Shown here in pieces: positions 37,785-45,167 of a DNA stretch of 64,000 bases. The stretch spans positions 434,001 to 498,000 of the forward strand of contig NZ_FRAM01000002.1 in the NCBI RefSeq assembly GCF_900142325.1, read 5' to 3'. The position numbers and the translations under genes were made by a program. Below the pieces are notes generated by a model. That model was given only the letters and a program-made list of their open reading frames with translations. It was not told where the DNA came from and ran no database searches. The number at the start of each line of letters is the position of its first letter. The stretch's first letter is position 1. Source of the stretch: Epilithonimonas mollis. GTDB lineage: Bacteria > Bacteroidota > Bacteroidia > Flavobacteriales > Weeksellaceae.

Positions 37785-38879
37785 TTAATGAATCATCAGG
37801 AAACTTATGACGCCAAGTCCGGCTACTAAAAATAAAAAAGCAAAGAAGTTGATCGTAAATAATACTGTGCCGATAATAAAACTGACAATTCCGTGAGAAT
37901 TATAGACCTTGTAATGTGCAATAAAGAAATAGATAACGCTGTAAAAGACCATCAGTGTCATAACGAAATATATAATACCATTTATGAAACTTATGTTAAT
38001 GACGTCGGTCAGCTTGTTTAGAAAAGTGAATATTAAGATATTAAGAAGTAGAAACGAAAAATAATGCAATGTGAAAATTCCGTGGTCAAAATACCACCAT
38101 TTCTTTTTGTTATGAAAAATCCATAAGAATAATGCGAAAATCGGAAGATAAATAAACAAAGCTTTAGGTAGATTGTGAAAAGAGGTTTCATACAGTTTTT
38201 TCAAAATCTCTCCTTTTTTAACCCCTTGTTCTTTGAGCTCAAAATATTTGTGTGCAAAAGGTGTATTGATAAAATCAAAAAATGATGGGTTTTTAGCTAC
38301 TGCTGAATCATAAGATTTTCTATTGGTGAATCCATTAAATTCCGAATCTTCACTCATTCCTTTGCTCATATCAAATGTTCCCTGCAGCTCATTGATTTTT
38401 GCAGAGTCTTTGAGAGCGGCGTTTAATTTAGAGATATAAATGCTGTCTTTTTCTTCAAGTTTCTCTTTGCTTCTGGTTTCTTCTAGTGCTTTTTGAATTT
38501 CTGTTATTTTATTTTTTTCAGGCAATAATTTCGATTTTCCCTTACCTTCAAAATTAATGTCGAATGGAGGAAACAATGCAAAAAGAAAAAACGTGATAAA
38601 ACTGATAAAAATATAAAGCTTAACCGGCGGGACAAATTTTTGTCTTTTACCTTCGAGATAGGTGTTTGTCAGTTTACCGGGTTTGAAAAGCAGGTTTTTA
38701 ATGGTTCCCCAAAACTGGCCATCATAATGTGTGAAATCCTCTACAAAATGTGTAAAAAGATAATAGAAAGGCTGTCTTGTCTGGATGTTTTGCTGGCCAC
38801 AGTTTGGGCAATATTTTTCTTCAACAAGATGCCCGCAATTCAGGCAGTCTTTTTCTTCTCTCAGTTTTCCGTGGCTCAT
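37785..38879 (-). CDS. DUF3667 zinc-ribbon membrane protein
   Basis: About 364 residues from the ATG at 38879; an earlier in-frame start at 38897 is less likely. The N-terminus has a zinc ribbon (CLNCGHLVEEKYCPNCGQQN) and then the DUF3667 core YLFTHFVEDFTHYDGQFWGT and LLFKPGKLTNTYLEGKRQKF. Four or five membrane helices follow, with a charged coiled segment in the middle (EIQKALEETRSKEKLEEKDS). The family is common in Bacteroidetes and has no assigned function. A promoter TTG-N18-TATTTTTG lies at 38895-38923 on the reverse strand. Confidence 0.88.
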   Translation of the reverse strand: MSHGKLREEKDCLNCGHLVEEKYCPNCGQQNIQTRQPFYYLFTHFVEDFTHYDGQFWGTIKNLLFKPGKLTNTYLEGKRQKFVPPVKLYIFISFITFFLFALFPPFDINFEGKGKSKLLPEKNKITEIQKALEETRSKEKLEEKDSIYISKLNAALKDSAKINELQGTFDMSKGMSEDSEFNGFTNRKSYDSAVAKNPSFFDFINTPFAHKYFELKEQGVKKGEILKKLYETSFHNLPKALFIYLPIFALFLWIFHNKKKWWYFDHGIFTLHYFSFLLLNILIFTFLNKLTDVINISFINGIIYFVMTLMVFYSVIYFFIAHYKVYNSHGIVSFIIGTVLFTINFFAFLFLVAGLGVISFLMIH

Positions 38880-38894
38880 TAATAGAATTTTTCT

Positions 38895-38923
38895 CAAAAA
38901 TATAAAAAAAGCAGAATTATCAA
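38895..38923 (-). promoter_or_regulatory. Promoter for the DUF3667 gene (TTG-N18-TATTTTTG)
   Basis: Read on the reverse strand: TTG (38921-38923), an 18-base spacer and TATTTTTG (38895-38902). The start codon is 16 bases further on. Confidence 0.7.
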
Positions 38924-39041
38924 AGTTGATATTTGAATAAATTATTGAAACTTTTTTGGACTTAATGATTCGTTAACATATTAATCTTTAGAAAATTAAA
39001 ATATTTTTCTGAGGAAAATTTTTCATACGAGAAAAAATTCC

Positions 39042-39064
39042 TACCTTTGCACACCCTTTGAGGG
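39042..39064 (+). promoter_or_regulatory. -7 element (TACCTTTG) and small leader hairpin of rplM
   Basis: TACCTTTG at 39042-39049 is followed by a short hairpin CCCT-TTG-AGGG at 39054-39064. A second imperfect stem, TTTAATCG / CGATAAA, comes before the start. No clear -33 TTG. Confidence 0.55.
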
Positions 39065-39094
39065 AAAATTATGTTTAATCGTAAACGATAAATT

Positions 39095-39550
39095 GTGAAT
39101 ACATTAAGTTACAAAACAGTATCGGCAAACAAAGCTACCGCTAATAAAGAATGGGTTGTGGTAGACGCTGCTGAGCAACCGTTGGGAAGACTAGCTTCTA
39201 CCGTTGCAAAGATTTTGAGAGGTAAGCACAAAACGAATTACACACCACACGTAGATTGTGGAGACAATGTAATCGTTTTGAACGCTGGGAAAGTTACACT
39301 TTCCGGAAACAAGTGGGCAGACAAAACTTACATTTGGCACACTGGATATCCAGGAGGTCAGAAGTCTATGACTGCTGAGGAGCTTAGAAAAAAAGATGCT
39401 CTTAAAGTATTAGAAAGATCTGTAAAAGGAATGCTTCCTAAAAACAGATTAGGTTCGGCTTTATTCAAAAACCTTTATTTATATGAAGGAACTGAGCACA
39501 AACACGAAGCTCAACAGCCAAAAGTAATCAATGTTAACGAATTCAAATAA
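39095..39550 (+). CDS. rplM: 50S ribosomal protein L13, GTG start
   Basis: 151 residues. The start is GTG at 39095, chosen because MNTLSYKTVSANKATANKEW matches the usual flavobacterial N-terminus. It contains LGRLASTVAKILRGKHKTNY and HTGYPGGQKSMTAEELRKK. Early 50S assembly protein. Followed by rpsI after 6 bases. Confidence 0.97.
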   Translation: MNTLSYKTVSANKATANKEWVVVDAAEQPLGRLASTVAKILRGKHKTNYTPHVDCGDNVIVLNAGKVTLSGNKWADKTYIWHTGYPGGQKSMTAEELRKKDALKVLERSVKGMLPKNRLGSALFKNLYLYEGTEHKHEAQQPKVINVNEFK

Positions 39551-39556
39551 TTGAGT

Positions 39557-39943
39557 ATGTCTATAGTACACAAAATCGGAAGAAGAAAAACTTCTGTTGC
39601 AAGAGTTTATGTGAAGCCAGGAACTGGCAATATCACTATAAACGGGAAAGATGCTAAAACTTACTTCTGTACGGATGTTTTAGTTTATAAAGTAAATCAG
39701 CCATTTTTGTTGACAGAAACTGTAGGTCAGTACGACTTGACTGTTAATGTTTTTGGTGGAGGGATCACTGGTCAGGCAGAAGCTGTGAGACTTGGTGTTT
39801 CAAGAGCACTTTGTGAGATCAATGAAGAGTTCAGATTACTTCTTAAGCCACACGGATTGCTTACAAGAGATGCAAGAATGGTGGAAAGAAAGAAACCGGG
39901 ACAGAAAAAAGCGAGAAAGAGATTCCAGTTCTCAAAACGTTAA
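39557..39943 (+). CDS. rpsI: 30S ribosomal protein S9
   Basis: 128 residues from the ATG at 39557; a TTG two codons upstream is not needed. IGRRKTSVARVYVKPGTGNI begins the protein and LTRDARMVERKKPGQKKARK leads to the tail ending FQFSKR, whose last Arg contacts P-site tRNA. Normal partner of rplM. Confidence 0.97.
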   Translation: MSIVHKIGRRKTSVARVYVKPGTGNITINGKDAKTYFCTDVLVYKVNQPFLLTETVGQYDLTVNVFGGGITGQAEAVRLGVSRALCEINEEFRLLLKPHGLLTRDARMVERKKPGQKKARKRFQFSKR

Positions 39944-40113
39944 TTTCAGGATTCAGGATATCAGACACAGGATATGGTTCTTGGTTCTCGATTCTTGGTT
40001 CTATTTATCAACAAAAAATATTGCCCGTTATGTTTAGCATCCAAACTTTACTCCCATCTAAAGTAAAGTTGATTGCAGAAAAGCGGAAAGTAAACTAACA
40101 AAAACAAGAAAAC
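39944..40113 (+). other. Low-complexity spacer between rpsI and rpsB
   Basis: 170 bases with repeated words: TTTCAGGATTCAGGATATCA, GACACAGGATATGG, and TTGGTTCTCGATTCTTGGTT. No hairpin terminator or promoter consensus is clear, so rpsB may be read through from rplM. Confidence 0.5.
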
Positions 40114-40875
40114 ATGGCAAAAGCAAATGTAAAAGACCTTTTAGAGGCTGGTGTACACTTCGGTCACATGACCAGAAAGTGGAATCCAAATATGGCTCCA
40201 TACATCTTCATGGAGAAAAACGGTATTCACATCGTAGATTTACATAAAACAGCAGTAAAATTGGACGAAGCGTGCAGCGCTTTGGAAAAATTGACTTCAT
40301 CTGGTAAAAAAGTTCTTTTCGTAGCGACTAAAAAGCAGGCGAAAGAAGTAGTTGCAAAACACGCAGCAGAACTTAACATGCCTTACATCACAGAAAGATG
40401 GCCAGGTGGAATGCTAACTAACTTCGTAACTATCAGAAAAGCGGTTAAAAAAATGAACGCAATTGATAAAATGAAGAAAGACGGAACATTCGAAACTTTG
40501 TCTAAAAAAGAAAGATTGCAGGTAGATCGTCAAAGAGCTAATCTTGAGAAGAACTTAGGATCTATTTCTGACATGGTTCGTCTTCCTTCAGCTATTTTCG
40601 TAGTTGATATCATGAGAGAACACATCGCAGTTACAGAAGCAAAAAAATTGGGTATCCCGGTTTTTGGTATCGTAGATACAAACTCAGATCCTAGAAAAGT
40701 GGATTTTGTAATCCCAGGAAATGATGATGCTTCTAAATCTATCGATATGATCCTTTCTGTTGTAGCAGACGCTGTAAAAGAAGGTCAGTCTCAGAGAAAA
40801 GCAGAAAAAGAAAAATCTAAAGAGGAAGGCGAAAAAGTTTCTGCTGATGCAGATGCGGATTTTGATGCAGAATAA
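40114..40875 (+). CDS. rpsB: 30S ribosomal protein S2
   Basis: 253 residues with LLEAGVHFGHMTRKWNPNMA, ERWPGGMLTNFVTIRKAVKK and VFGIVDTNSDPRKVDFVIPG. The tail is acidic (DADADFDAE). S2 binds S1 and completes the 30S. It is followed by a terminator instead of tsf, which usually comes next in bacteria. Confidence 0.98.
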   Translation: MAKANVKDLLEAGVHFGHMTRKWNPNMAPYIFMEKNGIHIVDLHKTAVKLDEACSALEKLTSSGKKVLFVATKKQAKEVVAKHAAELNMPYITERWPGGMLTNFVTIRKAVKKMNAIDKMKKDGTFETLSKKERLQVDRQRANLEKNLGSISDMVRLPSAIFVVDIMREHIAVTEAKKLGIPVFGIVDTNSDPRKVDFVIPGNDDASKSIDMILSVVADAVKEGQSQRKAEKEKSKEEGEKVSADADADFDAE

Positions 40876-40895
40876 TTAGAATTTTTTCTAAATAT

Positions 40896-40925
40896 AAAAG
40901 CGGTTCAATCATTTGAATCGCTTTT
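40896..40925 (+). terminator. Terminator of the rplM-rpsI-rpsB unit
   Basis: 13-bp stem AAAAGCGGTTCAA / TTGAATCGCTTTT with one G-U pair and a 4-base loop, followed by more T residues. Confidence 0.9.
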
Positions 40926-40946
40926 TTTTGTTCAGGAATAAAAAAA

Positions 40947-40968
40947 TCCCACAAATTGTTTTGTGGGG
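40947..40968 (-). terminator. Displaced former ssrA terminator, putative
   Basis: Read on the reverse strand: stem CCCACAAA / TTTGTGGG with a 4-base loop, followed by a T-run (complement of 40941-40946). It lies directly after the ssrA 3'-end copy at 40971-40998. It is therefore probably the terminator that followed ssrA before the island inserted. Confidence 0.6.
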
Positions 40969-40970
40969 GG

Positions 40971-40998
40971 TTTAAGTGGAGTTGGAGGTTTTCGAACC
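40971..40998. repeat. Island end: partial copy of the ssrA 3' end (att site)
   Basis: These 28 bases match 48747-48774 in direct orientation with 2 mismatches (positions 19-20 of the repeat). The first 18, TTTAAGTGGAGTTGGAGG, are identical and comprise the acceptor stem and the start of the T-arm of tmRNA. This is the expected footprint of tyrosine-recombinase integration at ssrA. Confidence 0.85.
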
Positions 40999-41055
40999 TA
41001 TTGTATTTTAACATAATCCAAAATATGTAATATATCTATTTATCAGTATTTTAAC

Positions 41056-41063
41056 TATATTTG
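41056..41063 (+). promoter_or_regulatory. -7 element (TATATTTG) for the recombinase
   Basis: TATATTTG fits TAnnTTTG and lies 56 bases before the recombinase start. There is no -33 TTG at the normal spacing. Confidence 0.45.
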
Positions 41064-41098
41064 TATAAGCTAGTTTTTATGTCTAAATATAGAAGAAG

Positions 41099-41117
41099 TA
41101 GCACCTAAACTGGCACC
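41099..41117. repeat. Probable recombinase arm-type sites, left end
   Basis: TAGCACCTAAA (41099-41109) overlaps AAACTGGCACC (41107-41117). Both words recur at the right end of the island in swapped order. Repeats near both ends of an integrated element are typical for arm-binding sites of tyrosine recombinases. Confidence 0.5.
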
Positions 41118-41119
41118 TG

Positions 41120-41992
41120 ATGAACTACACTTTTAAACTTAAGCAACCCAATGGTACAAAGGAATCTTTGATTTATTTCCGTTCTTTTTTCAACAATGAA
41201 AATAAGAATTTCATCTATTCTACGGGTGAGAAAATAAAACCAATCGAATGGGATTTTGAAGGCAGACAACCAAATGACCTAAATGGAAGGACTAAAAGGA
41301 CAGAAATTCATCGAAGCATCAAAATGCAATTAGATCGATACAGCAGTTTCTTTACAGAGATTGTTAATAGATATAAGAACATAAATGAAGAACTTACAGT
41401 TGATATTCTTAAACAAAGATTTGATGAAAAGTTCAAAAAAATTACTATTAAAAGTGATTTCTTTAGGATTTACCAGGAGTTTTTCGATGAGAAGGAAAAT
41501 GACTATACTGGGAATTCGATTTCAAACTCAACTCTAAAGCGTTACAAATGCAATAAAAACTTACTCGAAGATTTTGAAAGCAATTGTAAAGTTAAGATCA
41601 CTCTGGGAAAATTTGATGATAAACTTTATAATAAGTTTCTAAAGTATTGTATTGAAGAAAAAAAGCATTCTTCAAATACATTACACAGAAATGTCGGTTT
41701 GCTCAAGACTTTTCTTCTTTGGGCTCTCAATAAAAAATATACATACAATAATAATTTTATTACGTTCAAAAAACCTGCGAAGTTTACTACTGATGAAATA
41801 GCTTTAAATTACGAACAAGTTGAGCTAATATACAATTATGACTTCAGTGATAACAAAAGATTGGAAAGGGTACGTGACCTTTTTGTTTTTGGATGTACTA
41901 CAGGAATGAGGTTTGGCAATTACAGTACGATTTCAAGAAGTGATGTTGATGGCAATTTCATACGTGTCATTGATTTAAAAAGTAGGCACTAA
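41120..41992 (+). pseudogene. Tyrosine recombinase (integrase), C-terminally truncated
   Basis: 290 residues. The N-terminal 80 look like the Arm-DNA-binding domain of Bacteroidetes integrases (FKLKQPNGTKESLIYFRSFF; GEKIKPIEWDFEGRQPND). The SAM-like core-binding domain spans about 100-215 (NSISNSTLKRYKCNKNLLED; HSSNTLHRNVGLLKTFLLWA). The catalytic domain starts with the first arginine in TTGMRFGNYSTI, but the protein ends a few residues later at DLKSRH. The HxxR, His/Trp and nucleophilic Tyr boxes are missing; intact relatives have about 400-420 residues. It is therefore probably inactive. It lies next to the att site, as integrases normally do. Confidence 0.85.
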
Positions 41993-42019
41993 CATAATGT
42001 TACACTTTAAAATTTTAAG

Positions 42020-42039
42020 AGAACTCTAAAAGGGGTTCT
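42020..42039 (+). terminator. Terminator after the recombinase remnant
   Basis: 7-bp stem AGAACTC / GGGTTCT (one G-U pair), followed by nine T residues. Confidence 0.65.
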
Positions 42040-42069
42040 TTTTTTTGTTTAACAATTAAATTTACAAAA

Positions 42070-42273
42070 ATGAAAAAAGAAAATATTACAAATAAAGAAC
42101 TGTTTGATGAATTAAAAGCTAGAGGATTTTTCACATTACCAACAGGTCTTGAGAATAGTAAAAATATTGAATGGATAATTGTCTCTGTTGAAGAACCTGA
42201 AAGAGATATTTATTATTATTGGGGTAAAGATTACGACAAGAGAAAAAGAGGAAGTGGTAGTGACGGAAATTAA
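42070..42273 (+). CDS. Small hypothetical protein of the island
   Basis: 67 residues, MKKENITNKELFDELKARGF to a charged Gly/Ser tail. It contains WIIVSVEEPERDIYYYWGKD. No signal peptide, membrane helix or known domain was recognised. Its stop codon overlaps the stop of a reverse-strand reading frame. Real gene status is plausible because the codons look normal and an A-rich leader precedes the ATG. Confidence 0.5.
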   Translation: MKKENITNKELFDELKARGFFTLPTGLENSKNIEWIIVSVEEPERDIYYYWGKDYDKRKRGSGSDGN

Positions 42274-42521
42274 ACATCATCTAATCCAACCCAAACAGTA
42301 CCCTGTGATTTAGTTACTGTAATCTCATAATATCTATTTGTTTGTTTGGCGGCTGATTCAACAGAATTAAGAATTAGGCTTTTATGAAATGTAATTTCAA
42401 AATCTATACTTTTGCAAGTTACTAAATAACGCAATGTTTGGGTCTTTACAAGATGCGTTTTGGTATTGCTATTAATGTTGTTATCTATCCAACCGCCAAT
42501 GCGGTAAGAAATACTTTTAAT
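42270..42521 (-). pseudogene. Gene remnant without start codon
   Basis: An open reverse-strand frame of 83 codons follows an in-frame TAG. It contains YRIGGWIDNNINSN, LRYLVTCKSIDFEITFHKS and the end QGTVWVGLDDV. No ATG is present, so it may be the 3' end of a gene cut during island decay. Alternatively it is a chance open frame. Family not recognised. Confidence 0.35.
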
Positions 42522-42648
42522 CTAAAGTATACATTTTCTTCTATTGTTCTTATATTTCTGATTGAAAAATAAGTTTTAAAAAATAAAAAGGAACTTCGTT
42601 TCCGAAGTTCCCAAAATAATCAGAAGAAAAAATTTATTATGAAAAAAA
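42274..42648. other. Intergenic region of the island
   Basis: The stretch holds the gene remnant above, a forward -7-like word TACTTTTG near 42407, and the terminator hairpin of the delta-60 gene at its right end. Nothing else is recognisable. Confidence 0.5.
42590..42611 (-). terminator. Terminator of the delta-60 / T9SS operon
   Basis: Perfect 9-bp stem GGAACTTCG / CGAAGTTCC with a 4-base loop. On the reverse strand it is followed by TTTTTATTTTTT. Confidence 0.85.
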
Positions 42649-45162
42649 TTACTTCTTGATGACTTTTTTCATTTCTACTTTATTATCCGCCGTCATTATT
42701 GATATAAAATAGACACCAGCAGAAAGATTACTTAGTTCCAAAACTTTTTTATTGGACTGCTGTAGTAGCTTCCCTGATACATCAAAAATCTGAACGGTTT
42801 TTATATCTTTTTGAGAATTTAAATATAAACTATCTATAAAGGGATTTGGATATAGCATTGTTGAATTCTTTCCTTCGTCCATAACAGAAAGAGTGGAATC
42901 GGATGTTAGAATCCTTGCAATTCTATTTTTACCTAAGCCCTTATAATTTGTAAAGAGTCCACCTATCAAAGCTTTCCCATCTGAATCCAAAGTAACAATA
43001 TTGATAGTATTATTTGCACCAACAGAACCTACGGAGAAATTTGTGTCAAGGCTTCCGTCTGCGTTCAGTCGCATCAATCTATTGGAAGAAGTTGAGTTAT
43101 ATTTTGTAAAGCTTCCGCCTAAGATTATTTTACCGTCTGCCTGCAAAGCAAGACTCAAAACTGCAGCATCTACTATACTGGCCGTTGGTGATGCAATGAA
43201 AGAAGTATCTGTTGTACCATCTGCATTCAGTCTTGCAACTCTTGTAGAAGTTATTCCGTTAATAGTTGTGAAATTACCACCAATTATTATTTTTCCGTCT
43301 GGCTGTAAAGCTATAGTATTTACAAGAAAATTTGCGGCGCCTCCAGTAAAGCTTGTATCTAGGCTTCCGTCAGTGTTTAGGCGGATTACTTTTGCAGTTT
43401 TGCCATTGAAACTTGTAAAACTGCCAGCCAATAGAATTTTGCCGTCTTGTTGTACTGTAACTGCCGCTACCGAACCGCTGTTCGCTCCGGTTCCAATTGC
43501 AAAACTATTATCAATTGTACCATTTTCATTAAGTCTTACAAACCTATTAATCGAAGTGCTTCCATATGCTGTAAAATTACCTCCTGCAAGAATCTTTCCG
43601 TCATTCTGAACCGCTAAGGCCATTATCCCATTATTGAAACCAGTTCCTGTCGTGGAAAAGCCAGTATCCAGCATACCATCTTTATCAACTCTGATAAGAT
43701 TGGTTACAGAGGTTCCGTTATATTTTGTAAATGTTCCTCCAACAAGAATTTTTTCGTCCGATTGTAGTGCTATGCTATTAAGTGTTCCGTTTGCACCTGT
43801 TCCTGTAATGAAAGTAGAATCTAATGAACCATCATTATTCAATCTCGTTAGTCTTCCCGTTGGGATACCATTAAATGTACTCATATTGCCCGCGACGATA
43901 ATTTTTTTATCAGGCTGTACTGTGATGGCATTGACAGTTGAATCAGCGCCGGTGGATAAATTATATGATGAATCAACACTTCCATCGTTATTAATGTGAG
44001 TAAAGTATTGATTGACAAAATCATTATACGTTGCGAAAGAACCTAAGAGATAGAAAGAACCATCTGTGTTTGGAATTATATTCAAAACAGAGCCGGAAGC
44101 ACCAGCTTGCCCATTATTAAATGTCGAATCCAAAACTCCATTAGCAGATAATTTTGCAAACCTGTTAACTGATGCTCCACTGAATGTAGTAAAGTTCCCC
44201 CCAACATAAATATCAGTACCAACTATTTTTAAAGTATATACACCTCCCGTAGTTGTGTTGCTATTATTGAAAGAACTATCCAATGTTCCATCCGTATTGA
44301 GTCTCACCAAATTCTGTACTGTTGTTCCATTGTAAGATGTGAATGCTCCTCCAACCAAAAATTTTCCATCGGACTGCATTTCAATCATTGAAACAGTACT
44401 GTTGAATCCAGTTCCGGTATTGAAAGATGTTATTACATTTCCTGAATCATCAAGCTTAACAAGATTTTTTATTGATACACCCGTCGCACCATTGAAACCT
44501 GTAAAACTTCCTCCTACGATGTAATTATTATTAGTGGCATCATATAACACCTTATTGATTCCGGAATTGCTTATACCGGCTCCTGGATCAGCTTTAAAAC
44601 TGCTGTCAAAAGAACCGTCTGAATTAAGTCTTGCAATTTTAATTGCAGTATAGTCATCATTGTAAAGTGTAAAACTACCGTAGATAATTATCTTTCCTGA
44701 CGGCAATATAGTAAGTCCCGAAACAATATTATTTGGTCCGGTCCCGCTACCTGTAAAGGTAGAATCAAGTGTTCCATCTGCATTTAACCTTGCAAGCCTA
44801 TAGACTGTGGTGTTGTTATACTTTGTAAAATTACCACCAACTAATATTTTCCCATCCGATTGAACATCAGCAGAATATACATAAGCATCGAATCCTGTTC
44901 CTGAGCTGAAAGTATTGTCAATGGTACCATTGGGATTAATCCTTACAATTCTGTTTGCAGTGGACCCATTATAGGTTGTAAAATTTCCAACTAATAAAAT
45001 TTTACCATCAGACAGCTTAATAGACTGGGAAATATTCCCGTTTGCACCATCACCGTAGCCGTTACCTGAGTCAGCAACATTAAAGGTCGTGTCTAAATCG
45101 CCAGACTGCGCTAAAAACAATCCGGAAATCATAACTAAAGTTAGTAATAGAATTCTTTTCAT
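42649..45162 (-). CDS. Delta-60 repeat surface protein with T9SS sorting domain
   Basis: 837 residues: a signal peptide (MKRILLLTLVMISGLFLAQS), then about a dozen repeats of the delta-60 type. Each runs like SDGKILVGGNFTKYN, RLARLNADGTLDSTF. Such repeats predict a beta-propeller. The last 75 residues are a T9SS type A sorting domain (LYPNPFIDSLYLNSQKDIKT; LSAGVYFISIMTADNK). It should be a large secreted or surface-attached protein. The gene follows the T9SS gene at 45168 by 5 bases, so the two are one operon. The repeats are also similar at DNA level, which may allow copy-number change. Confidence 0.88.
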   Translation of the reverse strand: MKRILLLTLVMISGLFLAQSGDLDTTFNVADSGNGYGDGANGNISQSIKLSDGKILLVGNFTTYNGSTANRIVRINPNGTIDNTFSSGTGFDAYVYSADVQSDGKILVGGNFTKYNNTTVYRLARLNADGTLDSTFTGSGTGPNNIVSGLTILPSGKIIIYGSFTLYNDDYTAIKIARLNSDGSFDSSFKADPGAGISNSGINKVLYDATNNNYIVGGSFTGFNGATGVSIKNLVKLDDSGNVITSFNTGTGFNSTVSMIEMQSDGKFLVGGAFTSYNGTTVQNLVRLNTDGTLDSSFNNSNTTTGGVYTLKIVGTDIYVGGNFTTFSGASVNRFAKLSANGVLDSTFNNGQAGASGSVLNIIPNTDGSFYLLGSFATYNDFVNQYFTHINNDGSVDSSYNLSTGADSTVNAITVQPDKKIIVAGNMSTFNGIPTGRLTRLNNDGSLDSTFITGTGANGTLNSIALQSDEKILVGGTFTKYNGTSVTNLIRVDKDGMLDTGFSTTGTGFNNGIMALAVQNDGKILAGGNFTAYGSTSINRFVRLNENGTIDNSFAIGTGANSGSVAAVTVQQDGKILLAGSFTSFNGKTAKVIRLNTDGSLDTSFTGGAANFLVNTIALQPDGKIIIGGNFTTINGITSTRVARLNADGTTDTSFIASPTASIVDAAVLSLALQADGKIILGGSFTKYNSTSSNRLMRLNADGSLDTNFSVGSVGANNTINIVTLDSDGKALIGGLFTNYKGLGKNRIARILTSDSTLSVMDEGKNSTMLYPNPFIDSLYLNSQKDIKTVQIFDVSGKLLQQSNKKVLELSNLSAGVYFISIMTADNKVEMKKVIKK

Positions 45163-45167
45163 TGGTA

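Noticed and set aside
42070-42521. Toxin-antitoxin pair in the island
   Set aside because: The two frames converge instead of forming an operon, and neither resembles a known toxin or antitoxin.
43001-44524. Forward open frames across the delta-60 gene
   Set aside because: They arise from the repetitive codon pattern on the opposite strand and have no start signals or domain features.
42649-45162. CRISPR-like repeats
   Set aside because: The regular repeats are coding delta-60 units with diverged sequence, not identical direct repeats with spacers.
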